From Candidatus Zixiibacteriota bacterium (GTDB taxonomy: Bacteria; Zixibacteria; MSB-5A5; GN15; FEB-12), in contig QNAD01000014.1 in assembly GCA_003641345.1 (NCBI GenBank), positions 1 to 14,141 on the forward strand: a DNA stretch of 14,141 nucleotides. The letters are read 5' to 3'. The notes beneath the pieces were generated by a model. The model was not told the origin of the DNA and did not search any database. It saw only the letters and a list, made by a program, of their open reading frames with translations. Both the position numbers and the translations under genes were made by a program. Positions 6,702 through 14,141 of this stretch are shown here, piece after piece. Every line of letters begins with the position of its first letter. Position 1 is the stretch's first letter.

Positions 6702-9700
6702 ATGGTCGACATGTTTGGAAATCAGGGGATGCAAAAGAAAGTTGAATTTGGTGCTATTCAAATTCAGATAGCTTCTCCGGAAACCATTCTATCTTGGTCT
6801 TATGGGGAAGTAACCAAACCGGAGACGATCAATTACCGTTCTTTTAAACCGGAGCGGGATGGTTTGTTCTGTGAAAGAATTTTCGGACCAGTCAAGGATT
6901 GGGAGTGTAACTGTGGAAAATATAAAAGAATCCGTTTCCGCGGTATTGTTTGTGATCGCTGTGGTGTAGAAGTAACCCAATCAAAAGTGCGTCGCGAACG
7001 AATGGGACACATTGAACTTGCCGTACCTGTTACGCATATTTGGTATTTCAAGTCATTACCTTCGAGAATAGGACACCTTTTAGCTCTGTCTATAAGAGCC
7101 TTGGAAAGAATTCTTTACTATGAGAATTATCTGGTGATTGATCCCGGTAATACTTCTTATGAAGAAGGGGATGTTCTGACAGAAGAAGAATTTATTGACT
7201 TGGAAGATGCTGGGAAAACTTTTGATGCCCAAATGGGCGCAAAAGCAGTTATGGAGCTTCTTAAGAAGATGGACATTGATGAAATGGCTGTTAATTTGAG
7301 AGCTCAGGCAAAAGTTGAAACCTCTGTTCAGCGTAAAAAAGATACTCTAAAGCGTTTGAAAATTGTTGAGTCATTTCGTCAATCAAATAACCGTCCGGAA
7401 TGGATGGTCTTAAATGTTGTCCCAATAATCCCCCCTGATCTTCGTCCGTTGGTACCTCTGGATGGTGGACGGTTTGCAACATCTGACTTGAACGATCTCT
7501 ATCGTCGTGTTATCAATCGTAATAATCGCTTAAAAAAACTAATTGATATACAGGCTCCGGAAGTCATTCTCAGGAATGAAAAAAGAATGCTTCAGGAAGC
7601 TGTCGATGCTCTAATGGATAATGGTCGTCGTACTCATTCTGTTAGGGGTGATTCAAAACGTCCTCTACGTTCATTATCTGATCTCTTAAAAGGTAAACAG
7701 GGACGTTTCCGTCAGAACCTTTTGGGTAAGCGTGTTGATTATTCCGGACGTTCTGTTATTGTTGTTGGTCCGGAATTAAAACTACACCAGTGTGGGCTAC
7801 CGAAAAATATGGCGTTGGAATTGTTCAAGCCGTTTATCATTATGAAATTGGAAGAGAAAGGGTATGTTCAAACTGTAAAATCAGCTAAAAAATTGGTTGA
7901 GAAAGAACGCCCTGAAGTTTGGGACATTCTCGAAGAGATTATCGAAGATCATCCAATAATGCTAAACCGTGCTCCTACTTTGCATCGGCTTGGTATCCAA
8001 GCCTTTTTCCCTGTTTTGGTTGAAGGTAAAGCTATAAGATTGCATCCGTTGGTTTGTGCTGCTTTTAATGCTGATTTTGATGGTGACCAGATGGCAGTTC
8101 ATGTGCCACTATCATTTGAAGCTCAGTTAGAAGCCAGAGTCTTAATGTTGGCACCAAATAATATCTTGTTGCCATCATCTGGAAGACCAATTGCAATTCC
8201 ATCGCAGGACATTGTCTTAGGTTGTTATTATTTGACTAAGGTTAAAAAAACTAATATGACCGGTAAGCGCAGTTTTAGCTCGGTTGATGAAGTTCTCTGT
8301 GCTTATGATAATGATCTGATAGATTTGCATGTTATGGTTAATGTCCGTATGGGCAATCAGATGTTAAAAACTACTCCTGGACGATTAATCTTTAATGATA
8401 TTATTCCTGATGGCTTAGGTTTTTTTAATGATGTTGCCAACAAGAGTAAAATTGAAGGTTTGGTAACATCGTCTTATTTAAATTTGGACCAGAATACAAC
8501 TGTTGATTTTTTAGATAGGCTAAAAAACCTTGGTTTTAAGTATGCAACTTTATCTGGTACTACGGTGTCTATTGATGATTTAGTGGTACCTAAAGAAAAA
8601 GAAAATATTATTAATGCAACTCATGAAGACATAAAAAAGATTCAAAAACTTTATGAACGTGGTGTAATTACGAACTCGGAAAGATACAATAAAGTAATTG
8701 ATACCTGGACTCATGTTACAAGTCAGGTTTCCGATGTAATGTTTGATAACTTATCGTCGCAGGACCAAGGATTTAATCCGGTCTTTATGATGGCTGATTC
8801 CGGTGCTCGTGGTTCTAAAGAACAGATTCGCCAGTTAGCTGGTATGCGTGGTCTTATGGCTAAACCTCAGAAAAAAATTACTGGTGGCGTAGGTGAAATT
8901 ATTGAAAACCCGATTACTTCAAATTTCCGTGAAGGTTTAACGGTACAAGAATATTTTATTTCCACGCATGGTGCTCGTAAAGGTTTGGCTGATACAGCTT
9001 TAAAAACTGCAGACGCAGGCTATTTGACCCGTCGTTTGGTTGATGTTGCTCAGGATGTCATTGTTCGTGAAGATGATTGCGGAACTATTCTTGGTATTGA
9101 AGTGACGGCTATTAAAGAGGGTGAAGAGGTCATTGAATCTTTAGGTGATCGTATTTTGGGGCGTGTTTCTCTTGATGACATTTATGACCCAATTACCGAT
9201 GATTTAATTGTCGAATTTGGACAAGAAATTAAAGAAAAAGAAGTCGATAAAATAGAGGAAGCCGGTATTGAAAGTATTCGAATCCGTTCAGTATTAACCT
9301 GTGAGTCACGTTTTGGAATCTGTGCTAAATGTTATGGACGTAATCTGGCAAATATGAAGATGGTTCATATTGGTGAGGCGGTCGGTGTTATTGCGGCTCA
9401 ATCAATCGGTGAGCCGGGAACTCAGCTTACTTTGCGTACTTTCCATATTGGTGGTACATCTGCTCGCATTGCAGAAGAATCACAATTTAAATCCAGGCAG
9501 GCAGGCACAATTAAACTAATTGATGTTAGATTGGTGAAAAAATCGGATGGTACATCAATGGTTGTCAGCCGTGAAGGTATCGGTAATGCTAACATTATTG
9601 ATGACAAGGATAGGGTTCGATCTCGTTTGGAGCTTCCATATGGTGCTCACTTGCTTGTCGAAGATGGTCAAAAAATTGAAAAAGGCGATACTATTTATGA

Positions 9701-10808
9701 ATGGGACCCTTATACCAGAACGATTTTAAGTGAGAAAAAAGGTAAAATTAAATTTAGAGATATCATTAAAGATATCTCTGTAAGAGAAGCAATTGATGAA
9801 CAAACTGGTCTGATGCAGACCATCGTTATTGAATCTAAGGATAAGTCGTTGTTCCCGACTGTCTTAGTGGAGCGTGACGGTAAAACAGTTGCCAGTTATA
9901 GGGTTCCTACCGACGCTCAAATTCAGATTGAAGACGGAGCGGATGTAGGAGTTGGCGATGTATTGGTGAAAATGCCACGGGTTATCTCAAAATCAAGAGA
10001 TATTACCGGTGGTTTGCCTCGTGTGGCTGAATTATTTGAAGGTCGTCGCCCTCATGATCCAGCTGAAATCGCCAAAGTTGATGGTATTGTTGAGTTTGGT
10101 AAGATTGTTAGGTCTCAGCAACAGGTTATTGTTATGGGTGACCAGGAAGAAGTTCACGAATGCTTAATCCCACATGGTAAGCATATGATGGTTCATGATG
10201 GTGATAGGGTTAAAGCCGGTGACAGACTTTGTGAAGGGGCGATTGATCCGCAGGATATTCTGCTTGTAAAAGGTGACCATGCTGTTCAACAGTATCTAGT
10301 AAATGAAATCCAGGAAGTCTATAGGCTTCAGGGTGTTAAGATAAATGATAAGCATATTGAGACTATTGTAAGGCAGATGATGCAGAAAGTTCAGGCAAAA
10401 ACTGTCGGTGATACTAATTTCCTTGAAGGTGAAAGAATCGATAAAATTAGATTTTCCGATGAAAATTCCCGAATTATTGCTGAGGGTGGAGAACCGGCTA
10501 CTGCTGAATCTCTCCTTTTAGGGATTACCAAAGCTTCATTGTCAACGGATAGCTTTATATCGGCGGCTTCGTTCCAGGAAACTACAAAAGTCCTGACTGA
10601 AGCGGCAATATCCGGTAAAGTTGATTATCTGCTTGGTCTTAAAGAAAATGTAATTATTGGGCATTTAATTCCGGCTGGTACAGGAATTGATAAATATAAG
10701 GATATTCAGGTTATTGAGCCGGAACCGAGTCCTGAAGATGAAGAAACCGAGGATATTACAGATTCTGACGAATCGTCTATAGTGAATATTTTTGATAATA
10801 AGTCTTGA
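6702..10808 (+). CDS. rpoC: DNA-directed RNA polymerase subunit beta'
   Basis: The beta' subunit carries the catalytic Mg2+ and the clamp, bridge helix and trigger loop. The product has 1368 residues. In order it shows an N-terminal zinc site (Cys69, Cys71, Cys84, Cys87), the rudder/lid region with [19 protein letters not shown], and the metal-binding [10 protein letters not shown] (456-465, Asp458/460/462). A second zinc site follows (Cys793, Cys867, Cys874, Cys877). The trigger loop, between about IGGTSARI (916) and [15 protein letters not shown] (1103), is split by an insertion of about 170 residues at the SI3 position with hybrid-motif-like repeats. The last 30 residues are strongly acidic. 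The start is ATG 6702, with AGGAG at 6692-6696. The TGA stop lies inside a -35 promoter box for the next operon. No missing catalytic residue was found. Confidence 0.99.
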   Translation: MVDMFGNQGMQKKVEFGAIQIQIASPETILSWSYGEVTKPETINYRSFKPERDGLFCERIFGPVKDWECNCGKYKRIRFRGIVCDRCGVEVTQSKVRRERMGHIELAVPVTHIWYFKSLPSRIGHLLALSIRALERILYYENYLVIDPGNTSYEEGDVLTEEEFIDLEDAGKTFDAQMGAKAVMELLKKMDIDEMAVNLRAQAKVETSVQRKKDTLKRLKIVESFRQSNNRPEWMVLNVVPIIPPDLRPLVPLDGGRFATSDLNDLYRRVINRNNRLKKLIDIQAPEVILRNEKRMLQEAVDALMDNGRRTHSVRGDSKRPLRSLSDLLKGKQGRFRQNLLGKRVDYSGRSVIVVGPELKLHQCGLPKNMALELFKPFIIMKLEEKGYVQTVKSAKKLVEKERPEVWDILEEIIEDHPIMLNRAPTLHRLGIQAFFPVLVEGKAIRLHPLVCAAFNADFDGDQMAVHVPLSFEAQLEARVLMLAPNNILLPSSGRPIAIPSQDIVLGCYYLTKVKKTNMTGKRSFSSVDEVLCAYDNDLIDLHVMVNVRMGNQMLKTTPGRLIFNDIIPDGLGFFNDVANKSKIEGLVTSSYLNLDQNTTVDFLDRLKNLGFKYATLSGTTVSIDDLVVPKEKENIINATHEDIKKIQKLYERGVITNSERYNKVIDTWTHVTSQVSDVMFDNLSSQDQGFNPVFMMADSGARGSKEQIRQLAGMRGLMAKPQKKITGGVGEIIENPITSNFREGLTVQEYFISTHGARKGLADTALKTADAGYLTRRLVDVAQDVIVREDDCGTILGIEVTAIKEGEEVIESLGDRILGRVSLDDIYDPITDDLIVEFGQEIKEKEVDKIEEAGIESIRIRSVLTCESRFGICAKCYGRNLANMKMVHIGEAVGVIAAQSIGEPGTQLTLRTFHIGGTSARIAEESQFKSRQAGTIKLIDVRLVKKSDGTSMVVSREGIGNANIIDDKDRVRSRLELPYGAHLLVEDGQKIEKGDTIYEWDPYTRTILSEKKGKIKFRDIIKDISVREAIDEQTGLMQTIVIESKDKSLFPTVLVERDGKTVASYRVPTDAQIQIEDGADVGVGDVLVKMPRVISKSRDITGGLPRVAELFEGRRPHDPAEIAKVDGIVEFGKIVRSQQQVIVMGDQEEVHECLIPHGKHMMVHDGDRVKAGDRLCEGAIDPQDILLVKGDHAVQQYLVNEIQEVYRLQGVKINDKHIETIVRQMMQKVQAKTVGDTNFLEGERIDKIRFSDENSRIIAEGGEPATAESLLLGITKASLSTDSFISAASFQETTKVLTEAAISGKVDYLLGLKENVIIGHLIPAGTGIDKYKDIQVIEPEPSPEDEETEDITDSDESSIVNIFDNKS

Positions 10809-10833
10809 CATAGATCAGGATTGTTTGTAAAAT
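10805..10833 (+). promoter_or_regulatory. Sigma-70-type promoter for rpsL-rpsG-fusA-tuf, overlapping the rpoC stop
   Basis: A perfect TTGACA (10805-10810), a 17-nt spacer and TAAAAT (10828-10833, five of six consensus) form a near-ideal housekeeping promoter. Its -35 box contains the rpoC TGA. Transcription would start near 10840, giving a leader of about 45 nt before the rpsL TTG. It would separate the str operon from polymerase gene expression. Promoter activity itself is inferred from the match. Confidence 0.7.
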
Positions 10834-10876
10834 ACGAATCTGTATTTGATATTTTTATAAGTTTTTTTGATATAAT

Positions 10877-10881
10877 AGGAG
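10877..10881 (+). promoter_or_regulatory. Ribosome binding site deciding the rpsL TTG start
   Basis: AGGAG lies 5 nt before TTG 10887, where the S12 family N-terminus (M-P-T-I-N-Q-L) begins. The frame is open upstream to a TTG at 10821, but that stretch is not S12-like and overlaps the promoter. Confidence 0.8.
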
Positions 10882-10886
10882 TAGAT

Positions 10887-11258
10887 TTGCCAACAATTAA
10901 TCAATTGATTAGAAAAGGCCGGACGCGGATATTTGAGAAAACCAAAACTCCGGCTATGGGCGCTTGCCCACAAAAGCGTGGAGTCTGTACTCGTGTGTAT
11001 ACCTCTACTCCCAAAAAGCCGAATTCTGCTTTACGAAAAGTTGCAAGAGTTCGATTAACAAATAAAATGGAAGTGACTGCTTATATTCCAGGTGAAGGAC
11101 ATAATTTACAGGAACACTCAATCGTTTTGATTAGAGGCGGACGTATTAAAGACCTTCCCGGTGTACGCTATCATGTGATTCGCGGAACGATGGATACTGC
11201 GGGAGTTGCTGATAGAAAATGTAGTCGTTCCAAGTATGGAACTAAAAAACCTAAATAG
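10887..11258 (+). CDS. rpsL: 30S ribosomal protein S12
   Basis: S12 sits at the decoding centre of the 30S subunit and influences accuracy and tRNA selection. The product has 123 residues, the normal length, beginning [20 protein letters not shown] (27-34) and [11 protein letters not shown] (41-51) are conserved, as is [13 protein letters not shown] (about 84-96). The lysines at the two classic streptomycin-resistance positions (Lys43 and Lys88) are wild type, and Asp89 is the residue methylthiolated in other bacteria. The start is TTG 10887, chosen by family alignment and SD. It is the first gene after the promoter at the rpoC end. No L7Ae-family gene lies between rpoC and rpsL, unlike in Bacillus. 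Confidence 0.98.
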   Translation: MPTINQLIRKGRTRIFEKTKTPAMGACPQKRGVCTRVYTSTPKKPNSALRKVARVRLTNKMEVTAYIPGEGHNLQEHSIVLIRGGRIKDLPGVRYHVIRGTMDTAGVADRKCSRSKYGTKKPK

Positions 11259-11274
11259 TATTGTGTGATATTAT

Positions 11275-11748
11275 ATGTCAAGACGTACCAAAGCGCCCAA
11301 AAGAGAAGTTGTAATTGACCCTAAATATGGTGATGTTCTTATTTCTCAATTTGTATCATGTATGATGAAAAGTGGAAAACGTTCAACTGCTGAAAAAATT
11401 CTGTATGATGCTATTGATGGTATCGCTGGAAAATCACCAGATGAGAACGGTTTGGAAATGTTTCACAAGGCAGTTAATAATGTTAAGCCTGTGTTGGAAG
11501 TGAAGTCACGCCGTGTCGGTGGTGCTACTTATCAGGTGCCGGTTGAAGTTAGGGCTGGCCGTCGTACTGCGTTAGCTATTAGATGGTTGATCTCTTATGC
11601 CACTGCTCGTAATGGAAAGACAATGGCTGATAAGCTGTCGAGCGAATTTCTGTCTGCCGTGAATAATGAAGGTGGTGCTATTAAAAAACGTGAAGATACC
11701 CATAAGATGGCTGAAGCCAATAAAGCTTTTGCTCATTTTAAATGGTAA
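11275..11748 (+). CDS. rpsG: 30S ribosomal protein S7
   Basis: S7 nucleates assembly of the 30S head and lines the E-site mRNA exit. The 157-residue product matches the family throughout: MSRRTKAPKREVVIDPKYGD at the N-terminus, the KSRRVGGATYQVPVEV beta-hairpin region, and the ending KREDTHKMAEANKAFAHFKW. The start at ATG 11275 is forced, because an in-frame TGA sits at 11266-11268 and family alignment begins here. The unusual point is that the 16-nt gap from the rpsL stop contains no purine-rich SD (only GTGTGATA). Translation probably depends on coupling to rpsL, which is inference. In some bacteria S7 represses its own operon, but no S7 target is recognisable here. Confidence 0.98.
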   Translation: MSRRTKAPKREVVIDPKYGDVLISQFVSCMMKSGKRSTAEKILYDAIDGIAGKSPDENGLEMFHKAVNNVKPVLEVKSRRVGGATYQVPVEVRAGRRTALAIRWLISYATARNGKTMADKLSSEFLSAVNNEGGAIKKREDTHKMAEANKAFAHFKW

Positions 11749-11777
11749 TTGAATATAAATTTTGGAAGTAAACTATA

Positions 11778-11807
11778 ATGAAAGTTAGAAGGACACTGAT
11801 TAAATGA
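11778..11807 (+). CDS. Possible nine-codon basic leader peptide upstream of fusA
   Basis: ATG 11778 opens a frame of nine codons (MKVRRTLIK) ending in TGA 11805-11807. A modest SD, GGAAG (11764-11768), lies 9 nt upstream. It sits 30 nt after the rpsG stop, ahead of the structured fusA leader, where a leader peptide would be expected in an attenuation system. It is short enough to arise by chance and the codons show no obvious regulatory run. Confidence 0.15.
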   Translation: MKVRRTLIK

Positions 11808-11820
11808 TCTGAACTGATTG

Positions 11821-11850
11821 TTGATGAGTTAACGGCCCAGTTAATATAAC
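11821..11850 (+). promoter_or_regulatory. Possible internal promoter upstream of fusA
   Basis: TTGATG (11821-11826), an 18-nt spacer and TATAAC (11845-11850) make a moderate housekeeping-type match. Between the boxes lies the inverted repeat TTAAC-6 nt-GTTAA (11829-11844), which could be an operator or a weak RNA hairpin. A second promoter before fusA would raise EF-G and EF-Tu over S12 and S7. The match is only moderate. Confidence 0.3.
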
Positions 11851-11954
11851 CCTGCTGCAAATCTTAACCGGGTATTCCTCTTATCAATCAAGTGGTAATG
11901 AATATTTTACGATAAGTCTTAGGACAGTCAGGGTCTTTTTGTGCTCTTTTTTTT
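11849..11954 (+). promoter_or_regulatory. Structured fusA leader with nested long-range pairing and U-tracts
   Basis: ACCCTG (11849-11854) can pair with CAGGGT (11929-11934). Nested inside, TCCTCTTATC (11876-11885) pairs with GATAAG (11911-11916) and AGGA (11921-11924), with a 4-nt bulge. T5 (11936-11940) follows the outer helix directly, and T8 (11947-11954) ends 2 nt before the fusA ATG. ACCC (11849-11852) can instead pair with GGGT (11870-11873), and AGGAC (11921-11925) with GTCTT (11933-11937), so alternative folds exist. The layout resembles a terminator/antiterminator leader butted against the start codon. Regulation is inferred. Confidence 0.4.
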
Positions 11955-11956
11955 GT

Positions 11957-14020
11957 ATGTTAGATAAAATTAGAAATATTGGAATAATGGCTCATATCGA
12001 TGCCGGTAAAACAACTACTACCGAGCGGATTCTCTTCTATACTGGGAAAACGCATAGGATAGGTGAAGTGCATGATGGTGCGGCAACGATGGATTGGATG
12101 GAGCAGGAAAAAGAACGCGGAATTACAATAACTTCGGCGGCTACTACTTGTTTTTGGCGTGATCATGATATTAATATTATTGATACTCCAGGGCATGTTG
12201 ATTTTACGGTCGAGGTTGAGCGTTCTCTCAGAGTTCTGGATGGAGCAGTAGCTCTTTTCTGCGCTGTTGGCGGGGTGGAGCCACAATCTGAAACTGTTTG
12301 GAGGCAGGCTGATAAATATCAGGTTCCAAGAATTGCCTACATAAATAAGATGGATAGAACCGGAGCTGATTTTGAATTTACTATTAATTCAATGAATGAA
12401 CGATTTGGTTCTAATTGTGTGGCTATTCAAATTCCTGTTGGTGAAGGTGAAATGTTCAGAGGGATTATTGACCTTCTTACTATGAGTTTTCGTGTTTTTC
12501 ATGAAGATTCTAATGGAACAACATTTGATGATTTTCCTGTTCCTGATGATATGGTAGAACAGGCTAATGAATATAGGGAAAAATTGTTAGAATCTGTTGC
12601 TGAGTATGATGATCATTTGTTAGAACAATTTCTAAAAGAAGAAGAGTTGGACCCTGTCAAAGTTATGGCGGCTGTAAGAAAGGCTACAATAAATCTGGAT
12701 ATGGTTCCTGTCCTTTGTGGTTCATCTTTCAAAAATAAAGGTATCCAAAAATTACTTGATTCAATTATTGATTTTCTACCTTCCCCGTTGGATATGCCTC
12801 CTATTGAAGGATTTGATATTGAAAAACCTGACAAGAAAATAGTGCGAAAACCTGACATTAAAGAGCCTGTATCTGCTTTAGCATTTAAAATTGCAACTGA
12901 CCCTTATGTTGGTAAATTATCATACATCAGAGTTTATTCAGGAACTATTAAGGCTGGTTCATATCTTTATAATTCTAATTCTGGCATCAAAGAGAGAATT
13001 GCTCGTATTCTGAAAATGCATTCTAATAAACGGGAAGATATTAAAGAAGCTGTCGCCGGAGATATTGTTGCAATAATTGGTATGCGTAAAACAACTACTG
13101 GTGATACCCTTTGTGATCCTAAGCATCCTATTAAATTGGAAAGTATGACCTTCCCTGAGCCGGTTGTTTCTGTGTCTATAGAACCAAAAACAAAAGCTGA
13201 CCAAGATAAATTAACTGACGGGATGATTAAATTGGCTGAAGAAGACCCTACTTTTATTGTTAATAACAATGAAGATACTGGGCAAACTATTATCAGCGGT
13301 ATGGGTGAGCTTCATTTGGAAATTCTTATTGATCGTTTGTTGCGTGAGTTTAATGTTGATGCCTCGGTTGGTAAACCATCGGTTTCTTATAAAGAAGCTA
13401 TTACCAAGGAAGTTGAAGCGGAAGGAAAGTTTGTCCGTCAGAGCGGTGGTAAAGGTCAGTTCGGTCATGTAATTATGAAAGTTAAGCCAACTAGCGATGG
13501 TGCAGAATTCAAATTTGTAAATAAAATTGTTGGTGGCTCTATTCCAAGAGAATATATTCCTGCAGTTGAAAAAGGAGCTCGTGAGGCGATGAGTAATGGT
13601 CCGCTAGCGGGATTTCCTTTAAACGGTATTTACTGTGAATTGATAGACGGCAATTATCATGAAGTTGACTCGAATGAATTAGCGTTTAAGATTGCCGGTT
13701 CAATGGCTCTTCAGAATGCCGCTAAAAAGGCTGGTCCCGTTGTACTTGAGCCGATTATGGATGTTGAGGTGGTTGTGCCGGAGGCTTATATGGGGACGGT
13801 TGTTGGTGATTTAAACTCTCGTCGTGGAAAAATTAGTGGCATGATGCCACGTGATGGAGTGAATGTTGTAGCTGTTAGTGTGCCTTTGTCTGAAATGTTT
13901 GGATATGCTAACACTTTAAGAAATATATCCCAGGGTCGTGCTGTATTTTCGATGCAATTTTCCAAATACAGTCGCGTCCCGTCTGAAGTATCGAAGAAGA
14001 TTGTTGATAAGGTAATATAA
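11957..14020 (+). CDS. fusA: Elongation factor G (EF-G)
   Basis: EF-G is the GTPase that drives translocation of tRNAs and mRNA on the ribosome. From ATG 11957 the product has 687 residues, close to family length. The GTPase motifs are complete: AHIDAGKTT (12-20), RGITIT (54-59), DTPGHVD with His80 (76-82), NKMD (130-133) and GSSFKNKG. Domain II ([20 protein letters not shown]), domain III ([16 protein letters not shown]), domain IV with GGKGQFGHV, and the domain V ending around [14 protein letters not shown] follow in order. The frame is open back to TTG 11939, but the extra residues come only from the T-tract, and the family starts near M-x-x-x-x-RNIGI. No SD precedes the ATG; the upstream sequence is nearly all T. 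Initiation may use the U-rich tract (S1-type binding). This is the canonical EF-G rather than a paralogue. Confidence 0.98.
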   Translation: MLDKIRNIGIMAHIDAGKTTTTERILFYTGKTHRIGEVHDGAATMDWMEQEKERGITITSAATTCFWRDHDINIIDTPGHVDFTVEVERSLRVLDGAVALFCAVGGVEPQSETVWRQADKYQVPRIAYINKMDRTGADFEFTINSMNERFGSNCVAIQIPVGEGEMFRGIIDLLTMSFRVFHEDSNGTTFDDFPVPDDMVEQANEYREKLLESVAEYDDHLLEQFLKEEELDPVKVMAAVRKATINLDMVPVLCGSSFKNKGIQKLLDSIIDFLPSPLDMPPIEGFDIEKPDKKIVRKPDIKEPVSALAFKIATDPYVGKLSYIRVYSGTIKAGSYLYNSNSGIKERIARILKMHSNKREDIKEAVAGDIVAIIGMRKTTTGDTLCDPKHPIKLESMTFPEPVVSVSIEPKTKADQDKLTDGMIKLAEEDPTFIVNNNEDTGQTIISGMGELHLEILIDRLLREFNVDASVGKPSVSYKEAITKEVEAEGKFVRQSGGKGQFGHVIMKVKPTSDGAEFKFVNKIVGGSIPREYIPAVEKGAREAMSNGPLAGFPLNGIYCELIDGNYHEVDSNELAFKIAGSMALQNAAKKAGPVVLEPIMDVEVVVPEAYMGTVVGDLNSRRGKISGMMPRDGVNVVAVSVPLSEMFGYANTLRNISQGRAVFSMQFSKYSRVPSEVSKKIVDKVI

Positions 14021-14037
14021 CTTGGAGGATTGCCTAA

Positions 14038-14141
<104 letters not shown>

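Noticed and set aside
10871..10876. TATAAT just before the rpsL SD
   Set aside because: A transcript from it would start at or after the SD, and the best -35 (TTGATA) is 19 nt away. The promoter at 10805-10833 is much better.
10821..10886. N-terminal extension of rpsL
   Set aside because: The 22 extra residues are AT-rich spacer overlapping the promoter, and S12 proteins begin at MPTINQL.
11939..11956. N-terminal extension of fusA from TTG 11939
   Set aside because: It only adds CSFFC encoded by the T-tract. AGGG upstream is a poor SD and lies in the proposed helix.

Overview
The window holds a contiguous run of bacterial transcription and translation genes, all on the + strand: nusG (3' part), rplK, rplA, rplJ, rplL, rpoB, rpoC, rpsL, rpsG, fusA and the first 33 codons of tuf. 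It joins the 'rif' region (nusG to rpoC) to the 'str' operon (rpsL to tuf). I found no mobile element, CRISPR array, tRNA or rRNA gene, and no accessory protein cassette. The DNA is AT-rich (roughly 40% GC by eye). Most genes have clear Shine-Dalgarno (SD) sites. The rifampicin-region wording in RpoB (a Thr where E. coli has Asn518), the insertion-bearing RpoB and RpoC, and the EF-Tu N-terminus ([12 protein letters not shown]) resemble members or neighbours of the FCB group (Fibrobacterota/Chlorobi/Bacteroidota and related candidate phyla). That placement is from memory of the families and is uncertain.

Layout. Bases 1-2133 carry nusG-rplK-rplA-rplJ with gaps of 14, 59 and 19 nt, so they look co-transcribed. 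A 127-nt gap with a bulged hairpin and a competing palindrome precedes rplL. A 233-nt gap between rplL and rpoB holds a perfect 10-bp terminator-like hairpin, then a second hairpin that contains the SD of a possible 35-codon leader ORF ending just inside rpoB. rpoB and rpoC are intact and 59 nt apart. A near-consensus sigma-70-type promoter (TTGACA, 17 nt, TAAAAT) has its -35 box on the rpoC stop codon and probably starts an rpsL-rpsG-fusA-tuf transcript. A 208-nt gap before fusA holds a possible promoter, a nine-codon ORF, a nested long-range RNA pairing and two U-tracts that run almost into the fusA start, which has no SD.

How the genes fit together. NusG binds the polymerase made of RpoB, RpoC and partners encoded elsewhere. 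L11, L1, L10 and L7/L12 build the factor-binding stalk and L1 arm of the 50S subunit. S12 and S7 shape the 30S decoding centre and head. EF-G and EF-Tu are the GTPases that work at the L7/L12 stalk. The proteins are ordinary. The interesting material is in the gaps and starts: four of ten visible starts are GTG or TTG, two genes (rpsG and fusA) lack an SD, and the rplJ-rplL, rplL-rpoB and rpsG-fusA gaps all contain RNA structures that could set product ratios. Several starts were placed later than the longest open frame, and the reasons are given in the entries.
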